Part shown: positions 24,945 through 35,498 of the stretch, piece after piece
Position numbering within the stretch: the first letter of the stretch is position 1
Layout: each line of letters starts with the position of its first letter
Assembly: GCA_037179515.1 (NCBI GenBank)
Contig: JAXCGZ010007601.1
Span: forward strand, 92,501 to 156,500
DNA length: 64,000 nt
Direction: 5' to 3'
Source: Halocaridina rubra
Lineage: Eukaryota; Arthropoda; Malacostraca; Decapoda; Atyidae
Notes under the pieces: model-generated
Databases searched by the model: none
What the model saw: only the letters and a program-made list of their open reading frames with translations
Told to the model about the DNA's origin: nothing
Position numbers and translations under genes: made by a program

Positions 24945-25235
24945 TACATATACACATGCCTTTTCCTCCTTGTAAAGGGGGTGGCTGAGTCAAGAAACAC
25001 GCATTCACCACGATCCACACACACCTCAACCATTCCTCTCAGCTCCTTTGGGATAAAGGGTTGCCACGTCTCCCCCTTTCCACCCTGCTTGGGTCACCCA
25101 CAATGTGGGAGGGCAAAGATATTCCACAATGAGGCCCAACAGCCGCAGCTGGTTTACCCCCCACTGCTTCATCACATGGCAACTTCCCTCAGACCAGACC
25201 ACCACAGCTCACTGAGTTAGCAGGTGCAAGATATC
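24945..25235. other. Unassigned GC-richer block
   Basis: Contains CTTGTAAAGGGGGTGGCTGA, similar to a string at 12345-12376, so it may be part of an RTE-type untranslated region. An open frame across it continues from the broken endonuclease and is not a real extension. Confidence 0.4.
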
Positions 25236-25485
25236 CCTTATTGTAATAAAAATATGTGCCGATAATAACGATCCTGTATCTAGTGGCATACTTACTACTT
25301 TATTATTAACATTATTGTTAACATTTTTATTACAGCATTATTATTTTCTATGAAAGCTACATTTAATTTAACTATATGTCTAACCCTCTTATTTATTAGT
25401 TTAATTACATGTCTACTTATAAGCTACTATTAATGTTGAATAACCATTGTACAAAATGGAAATAAATGTTTGTTTGTTTGTTTGT
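25236..25485 (+). mobile_element. 3' UTR and (TTTG)n tail of a non-LTR element
   Basis: AT-rich sequence ending GGAAATAAATG followed by four or five TTTG repeats. A polyadenylation-like AATAAA next to a simple-repeat tail is the usual 3' end of Jockey/CR1-group elements. The coding part belonging to it is not visible. Confidence 0.5.
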
Positions 25486-25827
25486 TTGCTTTGGGCCGCA
25501 TCATATATGCACAATCTTCCACCACATTCCTATCTCTTGCACGCACTCTTCCCTGCTCCACTATCATTCCACGTGCATTCAGTGCTCTTTTCACGCCATC
25601 CATCCATATCATTCTAGGTCTCCCTCTTGACCTAACTCCAGTCACTTCTGCATGCCACACTCTCTTCAAAATTCGTTCATTACTCATCCTTTCCATGTGT
25701 CCAAGCAACCTCAACACTAACTGATCTAACCTATCCGAGAGCTTCACTCCAACTCTCGTTCTCTGCCTGACATCCTCATTTCTTACTCTATCTATTTTAG
25801 GTACACCAATCATACCTCTCAAACCTT
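25486..25827 (-). pseudogene. RTE2 C-terminal fragment
   Basis: On the minus strand it encodes MRGMIGVPKIDRVRNEDV, RLLGHMERMSNERILKRV and GRPRMIWMDGVKRALNARG. This is the conserved C-terminal region after RT in RTE elements, related to but distinct from RTE1. It ends at the (TTTG)n tract on one side and at element D on the other. Confidence 0.85.
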
Positions 25828-25828
25828 A

Positions 25829-26459
25829 GAAGAACGCTTGAATTACCAAGAAGACTATTCCAGAAGAAACAACATCCGATTAAGCGGTGTAGAGGAGAGA
25901 CGCGATGGGGAGACCTGGGAGCAAAACAACGACAATGGTATCAGCCCTGATAGCCGATAAATTACAGCTAGAAGGCATGACATTGGAGAGGGCGCACAGG
26001 GTGGGACCACTTCGTGATGACAAACCTCGCACCATAGTGTTTCGTTTCTCCAACTACTGTGACAGAGAGACGGTAATGCGAAATGCCAGAAAGTTGAAAG
26101 GCACCAAGATCTACCTTAATGATGACCTGTGTGCCGCATCATAGTCAATAAAATCTGCACAGATGCCACAACTAAAAAAGGGTAGATCAGAAGGGAAAAT
26201 TGTCTTTTTTAAACATATGAAACTCATCGTGAAGGAACGATACAACACAGAGAGTGTGGCTGGTGCTGTGGGTGGCGTGGTTGAGGAGTTGACCAGGATC
26301 GGTGGTGCGGGGGTGGAGGGCGCGGGTGTGGGGGGGAGTGATGTGTCATCACCCACACCCCCTCCTGCCGTGTCTCCCACCACGGGAGCTATAAAACGCT
26401 CGCACCCTAAACCAAATAATGGCCGGAAGAACCCGGTAAGATTTGGTAGAAGTAAATAG
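25829..26459 (+). pseudogene. Element D ORF1 remnant (RRM-like)
   Basis: Reading frames give LEERLNYQEDYSRRNNIRL, then MVSALIADKLQLEGMTLERA, HRVGPLRDDKPRTIVFRF and LKGTKIYLNDDLCAAS. This is the pattern of L1/Jockey-type ORF1 proteins (RRM-like plus C-terminal domain). A frame break occurs near 25920 and a stop at 26142-26144. The following part continues in another frame with FFKHMKLIVKERYNTE and a Gly/Pro-rich tail. The N-terminus is missing. Confidence 0.75.
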
Positions 26460-26507
26460 TAGCTTGTAAGTCAGTAATGTAAAAGTAGTGTACTTTATTT
26501 CTTCACC

Positions 26508-29500
26508 ATGGCTGTAAATAGATACCTCCCATACTATTCCATTAGTGACAATGAACTTATAAGGCTAACAAACAACGACAAAGTACTTCCCAATTATTTA
26601 TGTACCAATGAGCTTGATAAGATGATATTTAACCCACTTGATCTTGAAAATGAAATAGATTTGTTTTTGAATAATATGAGAAACGCAACCAACACTTTTT
26701 CAATTTATATATACTTAAATGAACTGTATTCAAATTTAAATAAATCTAATGCATTTTCGATTTTGTTCATGAACATTAGAAGTCTTGCAAATAATCTTCA
26801 AATATTTGTTGATCAATGTTTAACAGAAAATAATATATGTGATGTAATGGGTTTTTCGGAGACTAGGCTGGATAATGATATTGAATCATTGTATAATATA
26901 ACAGGGTACAATATGTTCACTCAGAACAGAGACAGGAAAGGTGGAGGTGTAAGTATAGCTCGAGTGTTATAAAGGAGTGCAGTTTGATGGAACGATTCAT
27001 TGAATGTGTTAGTGTACATAATAATAATAATAATAAACCTTTATTTCCATTACAATACAATGGGTATTCGTCAGCCGGGGCAAGCCCCAAACCCCCACTG
27101 TGGTGTCCAACCACAGCAGTTCCTGCCAGTAAGCAGCTTAAACTCTCGGTCTTGGACGGGAACCGATCTTTCGACCTCGTGAATGCGAAGCCAGCGCGTT
27201 ACATAACGGTAAGGAAAATTGCTTCTTTGCATCTGTATATAGACCACCAAAGGGGAACATGCCTGAATTCCTTGAAGCTTTACTGAAAGGATTTGATTTT
27301 GCAGCAAGAAAAAAAATACAAAACTATTTATTTATTCGGTGATTGGAACTTAGATTTGTTTAAAATAAATGATCAATGAGTAACTGATTTTATAAACTTA
27401 ATGTATTCACGTGGCTGCTTTCCAATAACTACTAAACCTACGAGAGTAACTGAAAATAGTGCATCTCTAATCGATCATATCTGGACCACAAATCTTGAAG
27501 ACAACATAAGTAATTACATAGTGTACACCGACATAACAGATCATTTCGCAGTATACTCCCAGTTTAAAAAAGAAGAACATAAATTTGATGCATATGTAGA
27601 AAAAAGACATTACTCTGATGATAACAAAGCTAAATTTACTAGAGATATATCACATGAAAAATGGCAACATATAGACCTAAATAATGCAAATGAAGCTTTT
27701 AATAAATTTCACTGTATATTTAGAGATAAATTTCTAGACTGCTTTCCTCTAAGAAAATCGACTGTAAATAATAAAAACAATAGATGCCCACACATAACTG
27801 CAGGATTAAAAATTAGTATCAAAGAAAAACACCGATTAGAAAGGCTTGCATCAAAATGGCCTTTGTCTTTTGGAACCAGATATAAAGCTTACAGGAACAA
27901 ATTAGTAACACTACTCCGAGCTGCAAAAAATAGATATTTTCAGGATAAGCTTAAGAAGGAACAAGGAAACAGCAAGTCCACCTGGAATACAATAAACAGC
28001 CCAATGGGAAGAAAACAAATTAATCATTCAAAGGATATCAAATTAAAAAATGATAATGACCACACTGCTAATATCTTTAATAATCATTTCTTAACTATAG
28101 CACAACCAACACAGGAACAACAAAATGTGCAACAAAACTCACACGGACATTTTCTTAATAATTCACCAGACTTTTCGTTTTACTTGTATCCTGTAACAAG
28201 GGAGGAAGTCACTCAATATATAAAAACCTTAAAACCAAATACAGCGTCGGGATATGATGAAATTCTATCAAAAGTACTGCCCATTACATTGGTACCCCAC
28301 TTACCCACATAATCAATCTATGTTTTCAGCAAGGATGTTTTCCAGACAAACTAAAAAGTGCGAAAGTAATACCTATATTTAAGTCAGGCACTGTAGATGA
28401 TGAAAATAACTATAGACCTATATCAATCTTACCGTCCTTAAGTAAAGTGTTTGAAAAAGCGATTGTTCACAGACTTAAAGAATTCCTTGAAAAGTACGAA
28501 AATCAATATGGATTCCGTAATAATAAGACCACTGAAAAAGCAATAATGAACTTTACAAGTGATGTTTATAAAAATTTGTAAAATAAAAAACTTTGTTGCA
28601 GGGGTTTTCCTAGACTTGTCCAAAGCTTTTGACTCATTAGACTATGATATACTAATAGAAAAACTAACTTGTGTGGGTATTAGGGGAACACCATTACAGT
28701 TATTTAAGAGCTACTTGAAAAATAGAAAACAAGCGTATATTGTAATGGGAAAGCATCATTGTTGCAAACTATTGAGAGGGGAGTACCACAGGGATCAATA
28801 CGGGGCCCATTGTTATTTTTAGTTTATATAAATGATATTTCCAATGCCAGTAATAAATTCAAATATATTCTTTATGCAGATGACACCAACCTTCTCTTGC
28901 ATGATAATAACCTTGACCACCTGCATTCTGTTTTAAATAGTGAACTAGAAAAAAATTAACAACTGGGTCTCTGTTAATAAATTAAAGCTAAATGTTTCCA
29001 AAACTGACTATATCTTATTTCAAAATAGATCTGTAGTACACAATATTGGTCAAGTTAATATGAATGGGTATGAAGTTAAAAGAGTTGCTTGTAAGAAATT
29101 TTTGGGAGTAATTATTGATGAAAATTTAAGTTGGAAATATCATATTCAATCTGTCTGCTCAAAACTGTCCAAAACGTGCGGAATTTTGTATAAAATTCCA
29201 TAACCTAACAAATGAAGCCTTAAAAAGCATATACTATTCCCTGTGTTATCCTCATATTATATACTGTTTGTCCATCTGGGGTTGTACTTGGCCGTCAATT
29301 GTAAGGGATGTATTTGTAACTCAGAAAAGACTGATCAGAACTATTACATATAGTGGAATATATGACTCAACTTCCTCTTTATTCAAGGAGCTAAACTTGC
29401 TTAAATTTAATTACTTGATACAATATTTCTGTCTTATTATTATACATAGTGATGTTAATGATAACAGAAAATTATTTAGATTTATTCAACACAACCATAG

Positions 29501-29527
29501 AACCAGAGGTAACAATATAAATTTGAT
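26508..29527 (+). pseudogene. Element D ORF2 (CR1/Jockey-group), interrupted
   Basis: Starts MAVNRYLPYYSI. Endonuclease motifs are ILFMNIRSLANN, MGFSETRLD, GGGVS, then after the SINE insertion VYRPPKGN, GDWNLDLF, SLIDHIWT and TDHFAVY. RT motifs are ASGYDEI, NYRPISILPSLSKVFEKAI, YGFRNNKTTEKA, VFLDLSKAFDSLD, GVPQGSIRGPLLFLVYIND and YADDTNLL (near 28880). Frameshifts occur near 28300, 28575, 28790 and 28955. The element is distinct from CR1A in sequence and tail. It is the outer layer of a three-level nest and resumes at 35065 after the RTE copy B insertion. Confidence 0.88.
27022..27199 (-). mobile_element. SINE-like insert in element D, 7-bp target duplication
   Basis: On the minus strand it begins with a truncated tRNA-like head (CTGGCTTCGCATTCACGAGG then GATCGGTTCCCGTCC as B box). 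It passes through CCACAGTGGGGGTTTGGGG and ends with GGAAATAAAGG and (ATT)n. TACATAA lies at 27015-27021 and 27200-27206. Removing the insert with one duplicate rejoins the endonuclease frame as CVSVHNGKENCFFASVYRPP, which confirms the boundaries. Confidence 0.88.
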
Positions 29528-29636
29528 ATGTCCTGTGGGGCGGGCACAAGATCAAAGAATAGCCTCACCGTATTCCCTGCGTGTCGTAAAAGGCGACTAA
29601 AAGTGGACGGGGCGGGGTGACTAGGAATCCCCCCCC

Positions 29637-32306
29637 TTGTATCAACCTCCTGTGAGATGTCAAAGAAGAAGGGGAGTAGAGGGGAGAATAACTTCTCCCC
29701 AAACTCTAGTTTTGGGTTGTCTAAATGTGCGTGGTTGTAGTACGATAGAGAGCAAAAGATGTGAGATTGGATATATGTTTGGTAAGAGGAGGATGGATGT
29801 ATTGGCATTGTGTGAGACGAAGATGAAAGGAAAAGGAGAAGTGGCATTTGGTGATGTGACGGGTAGGGTGTCTGGGGTTGAAAGGGGGAGAGCGAGAGAA
29901 GGTGTGGCATTATTGCTGAGTGAATGGATGGTAAATCAGGTAGTGGAATGGAAAGAAGTGTCATCTAGGCTGATGTGGGTGAGGGCTAGGATAGGAAGGG
30001 AATGTTGGGCTTTTGTTAGTGCGTATGGGCCAGGATGTGAGAGAAGTGAGGAAGAGCGGGATGAATTCTGGAATGAGTTAACTAGATGTGTGGATGGTCT
30101 GAGTAGAAGGAACTATGTAGTAGTGTTGGGTGACTTGAATGCCAGAGTGGGTGATGGAGAGATAGAAGGTGTTGTAGGAAAGTATGGGGTACCAGGTGAG
30201 AATGAGAGTGGCGAGAGACTGTTAGATATGTGTGTGGAGCAAGAGTTGGTGATAGGTAATAGTTTATTTAAGAAGAAGTTAATAAATAAGTATACATGGA
30301 TGAGAGTGGCAAATGGAAGAGTGAAAGAAAGAGCATTGATGGATTATGTGTTGGTAGCAAAGAGCATGACTGGTAGAGTGAAAGATGTACATGCATTCAG
30401 GGGTGTGGCTGCTGGGATGTCTGATAATTTTTTGGTTGAAGCAAAAGTGGTAGTAGCAAAAGAGTGGGGTAATAGTGTGGGGGGATGTAGAAGGGAAATA
30501 GTGAAGGTGGAAGAGTTGAAAAAGCCAGAGAAGAGACAGGAATATCAGGACAGGTTGAGAGTGGCATATGACAGGGTGAAAGAAAGAGAAGTTGGGGAGT
30601 TAGGGGAGGAATGGGGGTTGATGAAAGAATGTTTTGTGGGACATGCAAGTGATGTGTGTGGAAAGAGGTTTGTTGGAGGTGGCATGAGGAGGGGCAGCGA
30701 GTGGTGGAATGAAGGGGTGAAAATGAAGGTGGAAGAGAAAAAGAGGGCTTTTGAGGAATGGCTGCAGTGTAAAAGTAGGGAGAAGTATGAAAGATATAGG
30801 GAGAAAAATGTGGAAACCAAGCGGAAGGTAGAGGAAGAGAAGAGGTTGGCAAATGTTAGGTGGGGACAGGATTTTAGTAGGTCATATGAGGAGAATAAAA
30901 AGAAGTTTTGGAAAGAAGTGAAGAGAGCAAGGAAGGGTGGATCGAGGATGGAAGAGACAGTGAAAGATGTGAATGGACAGATGTTAAGAGGGAACGATGC
31001 AAGGAAAAGATGGGCAGAATATTTTGAGTGCTTGCTGAATGTTGAGGAAGATAGAGAGGCAGCTATAGTGGCAGTGGGAGGGGTTCAAGGGCCAGTAATG
31101 GGAGATGAAAATGAGAGAGAGATTACAAGAGAGGGGGTGAAAAGGGCATTGTATGAAGCGAAAGCAGGTAACGCACCTGGAATGGATGGTGTGAGAGCGG
31201 AGATGTTGAAAGAAGGGGGGGGGGTGACTGCATTGGAATGGTTAGTGAGAGTGTTTAATATATGCTTTTTGTTGTCATTGGTGCCAGTGGATTGGGTGAT
31301 TGCCTGTATAGTGCCCCTATACAAAGGTAAGGGAGATATGTATGAATGCAGTAATTTTAGGGGTATAAGTTTGTTGAGGGTGGTAGGAAAAGTGTATGGT
31401 AGGATACTGGTTAATAGGATTAGGGATAAGACAGAATATGTGATCGCGGAAGTGCAGAGTGGTTTTAGGAGAGGTAGAGGTTGTATAGATCAGACTTTTA
31501 TAGTTAGGCAGTTATGTGAGAAATATTTAGCAAAGGGTAAGGATGTGTATTTTGCATTTTTGGATCTGGAGAAAGCATATGATAGAGTTGATAGAGAGGC
31601 AATGTGGAATGTTTTGAGATTATATGGAATCAATGGTAAATTGTTGCATGCAGTGAAGAGTTTGTATGAGGGTAGTAGAGCTTGTGTTAGGGTAGGGAAT
31701 GAAGTGAGTGAGTGGTTTCCAGTGAGTGTGGGACTGAGACAGGGATGTGTGATGTCACCATGGCTGTTCAGTTTGTATATTGATGGAGTTGTAAGAGAGG
31801 TGAATGAGCGAGTGCGTGGTCGAGGTTTGAGAATGGTAGATGGGGATGATAACGAGTGGGAGCTGAATCAGTTGCTGTTTGCAGATGATACTGTGGTGGT
31901 GGCAGATACAGAGGAAAAGCTGTGTCAGTTAGTGTCAGAATTTGGAATGGTGTGTGAGAGAAGGAAGCTGCGAGTGAATGTGGGAAAGAGTAAGGTTATG
32001 AGGTGTACAAGAAATGAGGATGGCGCTGGATTGAATGCTATGTTGAATGGAGAGACACTTGAGGAGGTTAATCAGTTTAAGTATTTAGGCTCGGTTATAG
32101 CTGCAAATGGTGGAGTGGAAGCAGATGTGTGTCACAGAGAGAATGAAGGATGTAAAGTGTTGGGTGCATTGAAAGGAGTGATGAAGAATAGAGGGTTGGA
32201 AATGAATGTTAAGAAAGTTTTGTATGAGAAAGTGGTTGTGCCAACTGTGATGTATGGATCAGAGTTATGGGGTATGAAAATAAGTGAGAGATGGAAACTA
32301 AATGTG
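29637..32306 (+). CDS. RTE1 copy B endonuclease-reverse transcriptase, N-terminal 890 residues
   Basis: A long intact frame. Endonuclease: GCLNVRGCS, DVLALCETK, ALLLSEWM, AFVSAYGPG, VVLGDLNARVGDG, KYTWMRVANG, LMDYVLV. The expected SDH motif reads SDN (30421-30429 TCTGATAAT), so the catalytic His seen in copy A is Asn here and the endonuclease is probably inactive. RT: VPLYKGKGD, FRGISLL, QSGFRRGRGC, FAFLDLEKAYDRVD, GLRQGCVMSPWLF, LLFADDTVVVAD, GKSKVMRCTR, KYLGSVIAANG. No ATG is in frame near the start; the first is MFGKRRMDV, so initiation may be at a non-ATG codon or the true start is unclear. The frame is broken after KLNV by the CR1A insertion and resumes at 34471-34798. Confidence 0.88.
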
Positions 32307-34470
32307 ATTACCTAATTGTGATTACCTAATTGTGTTTACGGGAAAGAGCCCAAAGCTCGTATCTTCCCGTCTCCTCATCGGTTCCATTTTAGACTTAGTC
32401 ATACTTATCATACCTGTCCTTAAAACTACAGATTGAGATAGCATTAACTACCTCCTCGCTTAGCCAATTCCAATTATCAACTACTCTTACACTGAAAAAG
32501 TATTTCCTTACATCCTGCGAAGAAGTTTTCTTACGAAGCTTCAAAATGTGACCTCTAGTTCTAAAGCCAGCCATATCAAAATATCGATCCCTATCCACTC
32601 TATCATAACCATGAAGGAATTTAAAGACTGTCACCATATCCCCCCTCACTCTTCTAGCTTCGAGTGATGGTAAGTCTAATTCCCTCATCCTCTCATCATA
32701 ACTGAGATTGCGTATTTCTGGCACCAGTTTCGTGGCATGTCTTTGAACTTTTTCAAGCTTAGCTATGTGCTTTTTCAAGTGCAGATTCCAAAAGGGGGCT
32801 GCATATTCGAGTTTTGGCCTCACATAGGTTACATAAATATTTCTGAACATTTCCTTGTCCATCTGCCTGAAGGCTACCCTTACATTTGATAAGAATGCAT
32901 ATGCTGCCCTTACTATGCCATTTATATGTATTTCTGGAGACAAATCTGCCAGTATGTTTACTCCTAGATCTCTCTCATTTTCTGTCTCTTGAAGTTGTAC
33001 TCCAGCCACCGAGTAGTCAAGCTTGGGCCTTCTTGCACTTGTACCCATTCTCATTACCTTACATTTTGAAGTACTGAATTTCATTAGCCACTTTTCTGAC
33101 CACTCATGCAGATTATTTAGATCTTCCTGAAGTTCTCTACCATTGTTCTCGTTTTTTACTTTCTTCACAAACTTTGCATCATCTGCAAACATATTCATGA
33201 ATGAATTTACAGACTCTGGTAGGTCATTTACATATACAAGGAACAAAAGTGGCCCTAAAACTGAACCCTGTGGAACTCCACTACTAACTCTTCTCCATTC
33301 AGACACTGAGTGTCTTACTCTAACCCTCTGTTCCCTTCCTTCTAAGTAAGTTTTTATCCATTCCAAAACATTTCCACCTATTCTAGCCATTGATTGCAGC
33401 TTCCTAATAAGTCTCCCATGTGGAATAGTGTCAAACGCTTTCTGGAAGTCTAGGAATATGCAATCTGCCCAGCCCTCTCTTTCCTGTAAGATTTGGCTTA
33501 CCTCATCATAAAATTCTAATAAGTTTGTTACTGTTGATCTACCTTCTCTGAAGCCATGTTGCCTCACTGACAAAAAGTTGAAGGATTCCATGTGAAGAGA
33601 GATATGTTTCCTTAGTAGTTTCTCCATAACTTTGCAAACTATGCTGGTCAAGGAAACTGGTCTATAGTTCAGAGCCGTATCCCTCCTTCCCTTTTTGAAG
33701 ATAGGTATCACATTTGCTTGTTTCCAGCATCTTGGAATCTTCCCCGACTCCAGTGACTCCTTAAATATGATACTTGGTGCCACTGATATTGTGTTTGCGC
33801 ATTTTTTAAGCACATGAGGGGATATGTCATCAGGACCTGTAGCTTTATGAACATCTAAATCCATCAGCGCTTTGCATACCTCTGTGGCTGTAAGATTGAT
33901 GTTCTCTAATACCGGCCCTTGAGCTTCTATCACTGCAATCTGAGGGGGTGGGGTATTTTCTACTGTAAATACTGACTGAAACTCCTTGTTCAATTCTTTG
34001 CAGATCTCTTCATCCGTCTCAGTGATGCTTCCATCCGCTCTCTTTAGCCTTAAAACCTGTTCTTTTGCCTTCAGTTTTCCTCTGATAAAGCTGTGGAAAA
34101 GCTTGGGATTTTCTTTAGCCTTCCTGGTGATGTCCCTCTCATAGTCTCTCTCTGCCTCTCTCCTTTTACTTAGGTAGTCATTTCTTGCTCTTTTGTAGGT
34201 TTGCCAGGCATTTATGTTTTTTCTCCTCCTATACCTTTTCCAGCATTTGTCTCTCCACTCCTTAGCTCTTTTACACCCATTATCGAACCATTTCTCTCTG
34301 GCATGAATTACACCTACTTTGGTGACAGGTATGCAGCAATCTACTATCTTCCCATATTTCTCACAAAAGATGTCATACATTTCTTGTACAGATTTGTTGT
34401 AAAATAAGGTTCTCCAGTCAATAACTGCAAAAAGCTCATTCATTTTGATGTAATCTCCTTTCCGATAGTT
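32307..34470 (-). mobile_element. 5'-truncated CR1A copy nested in RTE1 copy B
   Basis: On the minus strand it runs from RNYRKGDYIKMNELFAVIDW in the linker through the complete RT (FLDFQKAFDTIPH, GVPQGSVLGPLLFL, MFADDAKFV) and C-terminal domain to DRYDKYD, with no stop from its truncated start near 34470 to 32395. The 3' UTR hairpin and two tail repeats (AATTAGGTAATCAC) end at 32307. There is no target duplication; instead 14 bp of the target are lost. It inserted after copy B, which inserted after element D. Confidence 0.93.
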
Positions 34471-35064
34471 CCTGAGGAGTATGATTGGTGTATCTCGATT
34501 GGATAGGGTTAGGAATGAAGTGGTGAGAGCAAGAATGGGTGTGAGGAGAGAAATTGCAGCCAGAGTAGATATGAATGTTCTGATATGGTTTGGCCATGTG
34601 GAAAGGATGGATGATGAAAGGCTGCTGAAAAAGGTGATGAATGCGAGAGTTAATGGGAGAAATGCTAGAGGGAGGCCTAGGTTTGGATGGATGGATGGAG
34701 TAAGGAGAGCCCTGAATGATAGGAGGATGGATGTGAGGGAAGCAAGTGAGCGTGCTAGGAATAGGAATGAATGGCGAGCGATTGTGACGCGGCTCTGATG
34801 GGCATCTGCTATTACCACGGGGCTGCATCTTACAGAGATAGCCCTGTGTTAAGGGCAGTAGGAGGAGCTGGCAGTTGTGAAGCGACACAGGTTGTGGAAG
34901 AGCCGGGAGGATGGGCTGTGGCACTCCAGCAGTGCCCTCTGAACGGTCGCTAGCTCCCTCGTCATTGCCCATAGAGCAAAGTAATCCCCCTATTTGTTTT
35001 CCTTTCTTGATGTCGGCTACCCCCCAATTAAAGAGGGAAACAGCCAAGGTATATGTATGTATGT
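34471..35064 (+). pseudogene. RTE1 copy B C-terminus and 3' UTR
   Basis: Continues RTE1 after the insertion: LRSMIGVSRLDRVRNEVV, WFGHVERMDDERLLKKV, GRPRFGWMDGVRRALNDR, stop at 34796-34798. The 3' UTR includes GAGCCGGGAGGATGGGCTGT and ends in the tail repeats. Compared with copy A, 14 bp (TTTGAGATGAAATG) are missing at the insertion point. Confidence 0.9.
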
Positions 35065-35498
35065 ATGTCCACAGCCGAGAACAACCTTGTACAAATTTTC
35101 TCTTCACTGTTTGCCCAAAATGTTGTAATGCATTACCAAAAGATTTAAAAACAATAACTGGCGCAACTTAATTTAAAAAGAAACTCAAACAGCATTTATT
35201 TACTAGGCAAAATCAAGCAGCTGTTGATTAATAATTAATACAGTATTGGTGTATCATTATGTCCAGGTTAAGGTCAGGCCACTGTTTTGTTTTATTACAA
35301 GATAAGTATGGGATTGCTATATTGGAGCTTTTGTTAACTATTGCCGTCATACTTTAAATTATGTGAAATGTATATTAAACTGCCTGCCAAGGAGCTCTTG
35401 CTCAGCAGGCTAGTGCCTCTGAATATAATGTACATATTTATTCATGTATGTATTCTAAATAGTTGGCAATAAAATCTATGACTATGACCATGACTATT
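35065..35498 (+). pseudogene. Element D 3' end
   Basis: Resumes the ORF2 C-terminus after copy B (TNFLFTVCPKCCNALPKD and HLFTRQNQAAVD in shifting frames). Then a 3' UTR follows and a tail beginning GGCAATAAAATCTATGACTA, with CTATGA-type repeats. This tail type is usual for Jockey/CR1-group elements and defines the 3' end at about 35498. Confidence 0.8.

Larger units (their letters stand above)
29534..35064 (+). mobile_element. RTE1 copy B, full length, inserted in element D
   Basis: Flanked by ATGTCC at 29528-29533 and 35065-35070. Joining the flanks restores element D codons (NLICPQPRTTLY). The 5' end has the leader with GTCGTAAAAGGCGAC (29583-29597). The 3' end has the CAGCCAAGGTATATG block and (TATG)n. 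A CR1A copy lies inside at 32307-34470. Net length without it is about 3.4 kb, as expected for an RTE element. Confidence 0.92.
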
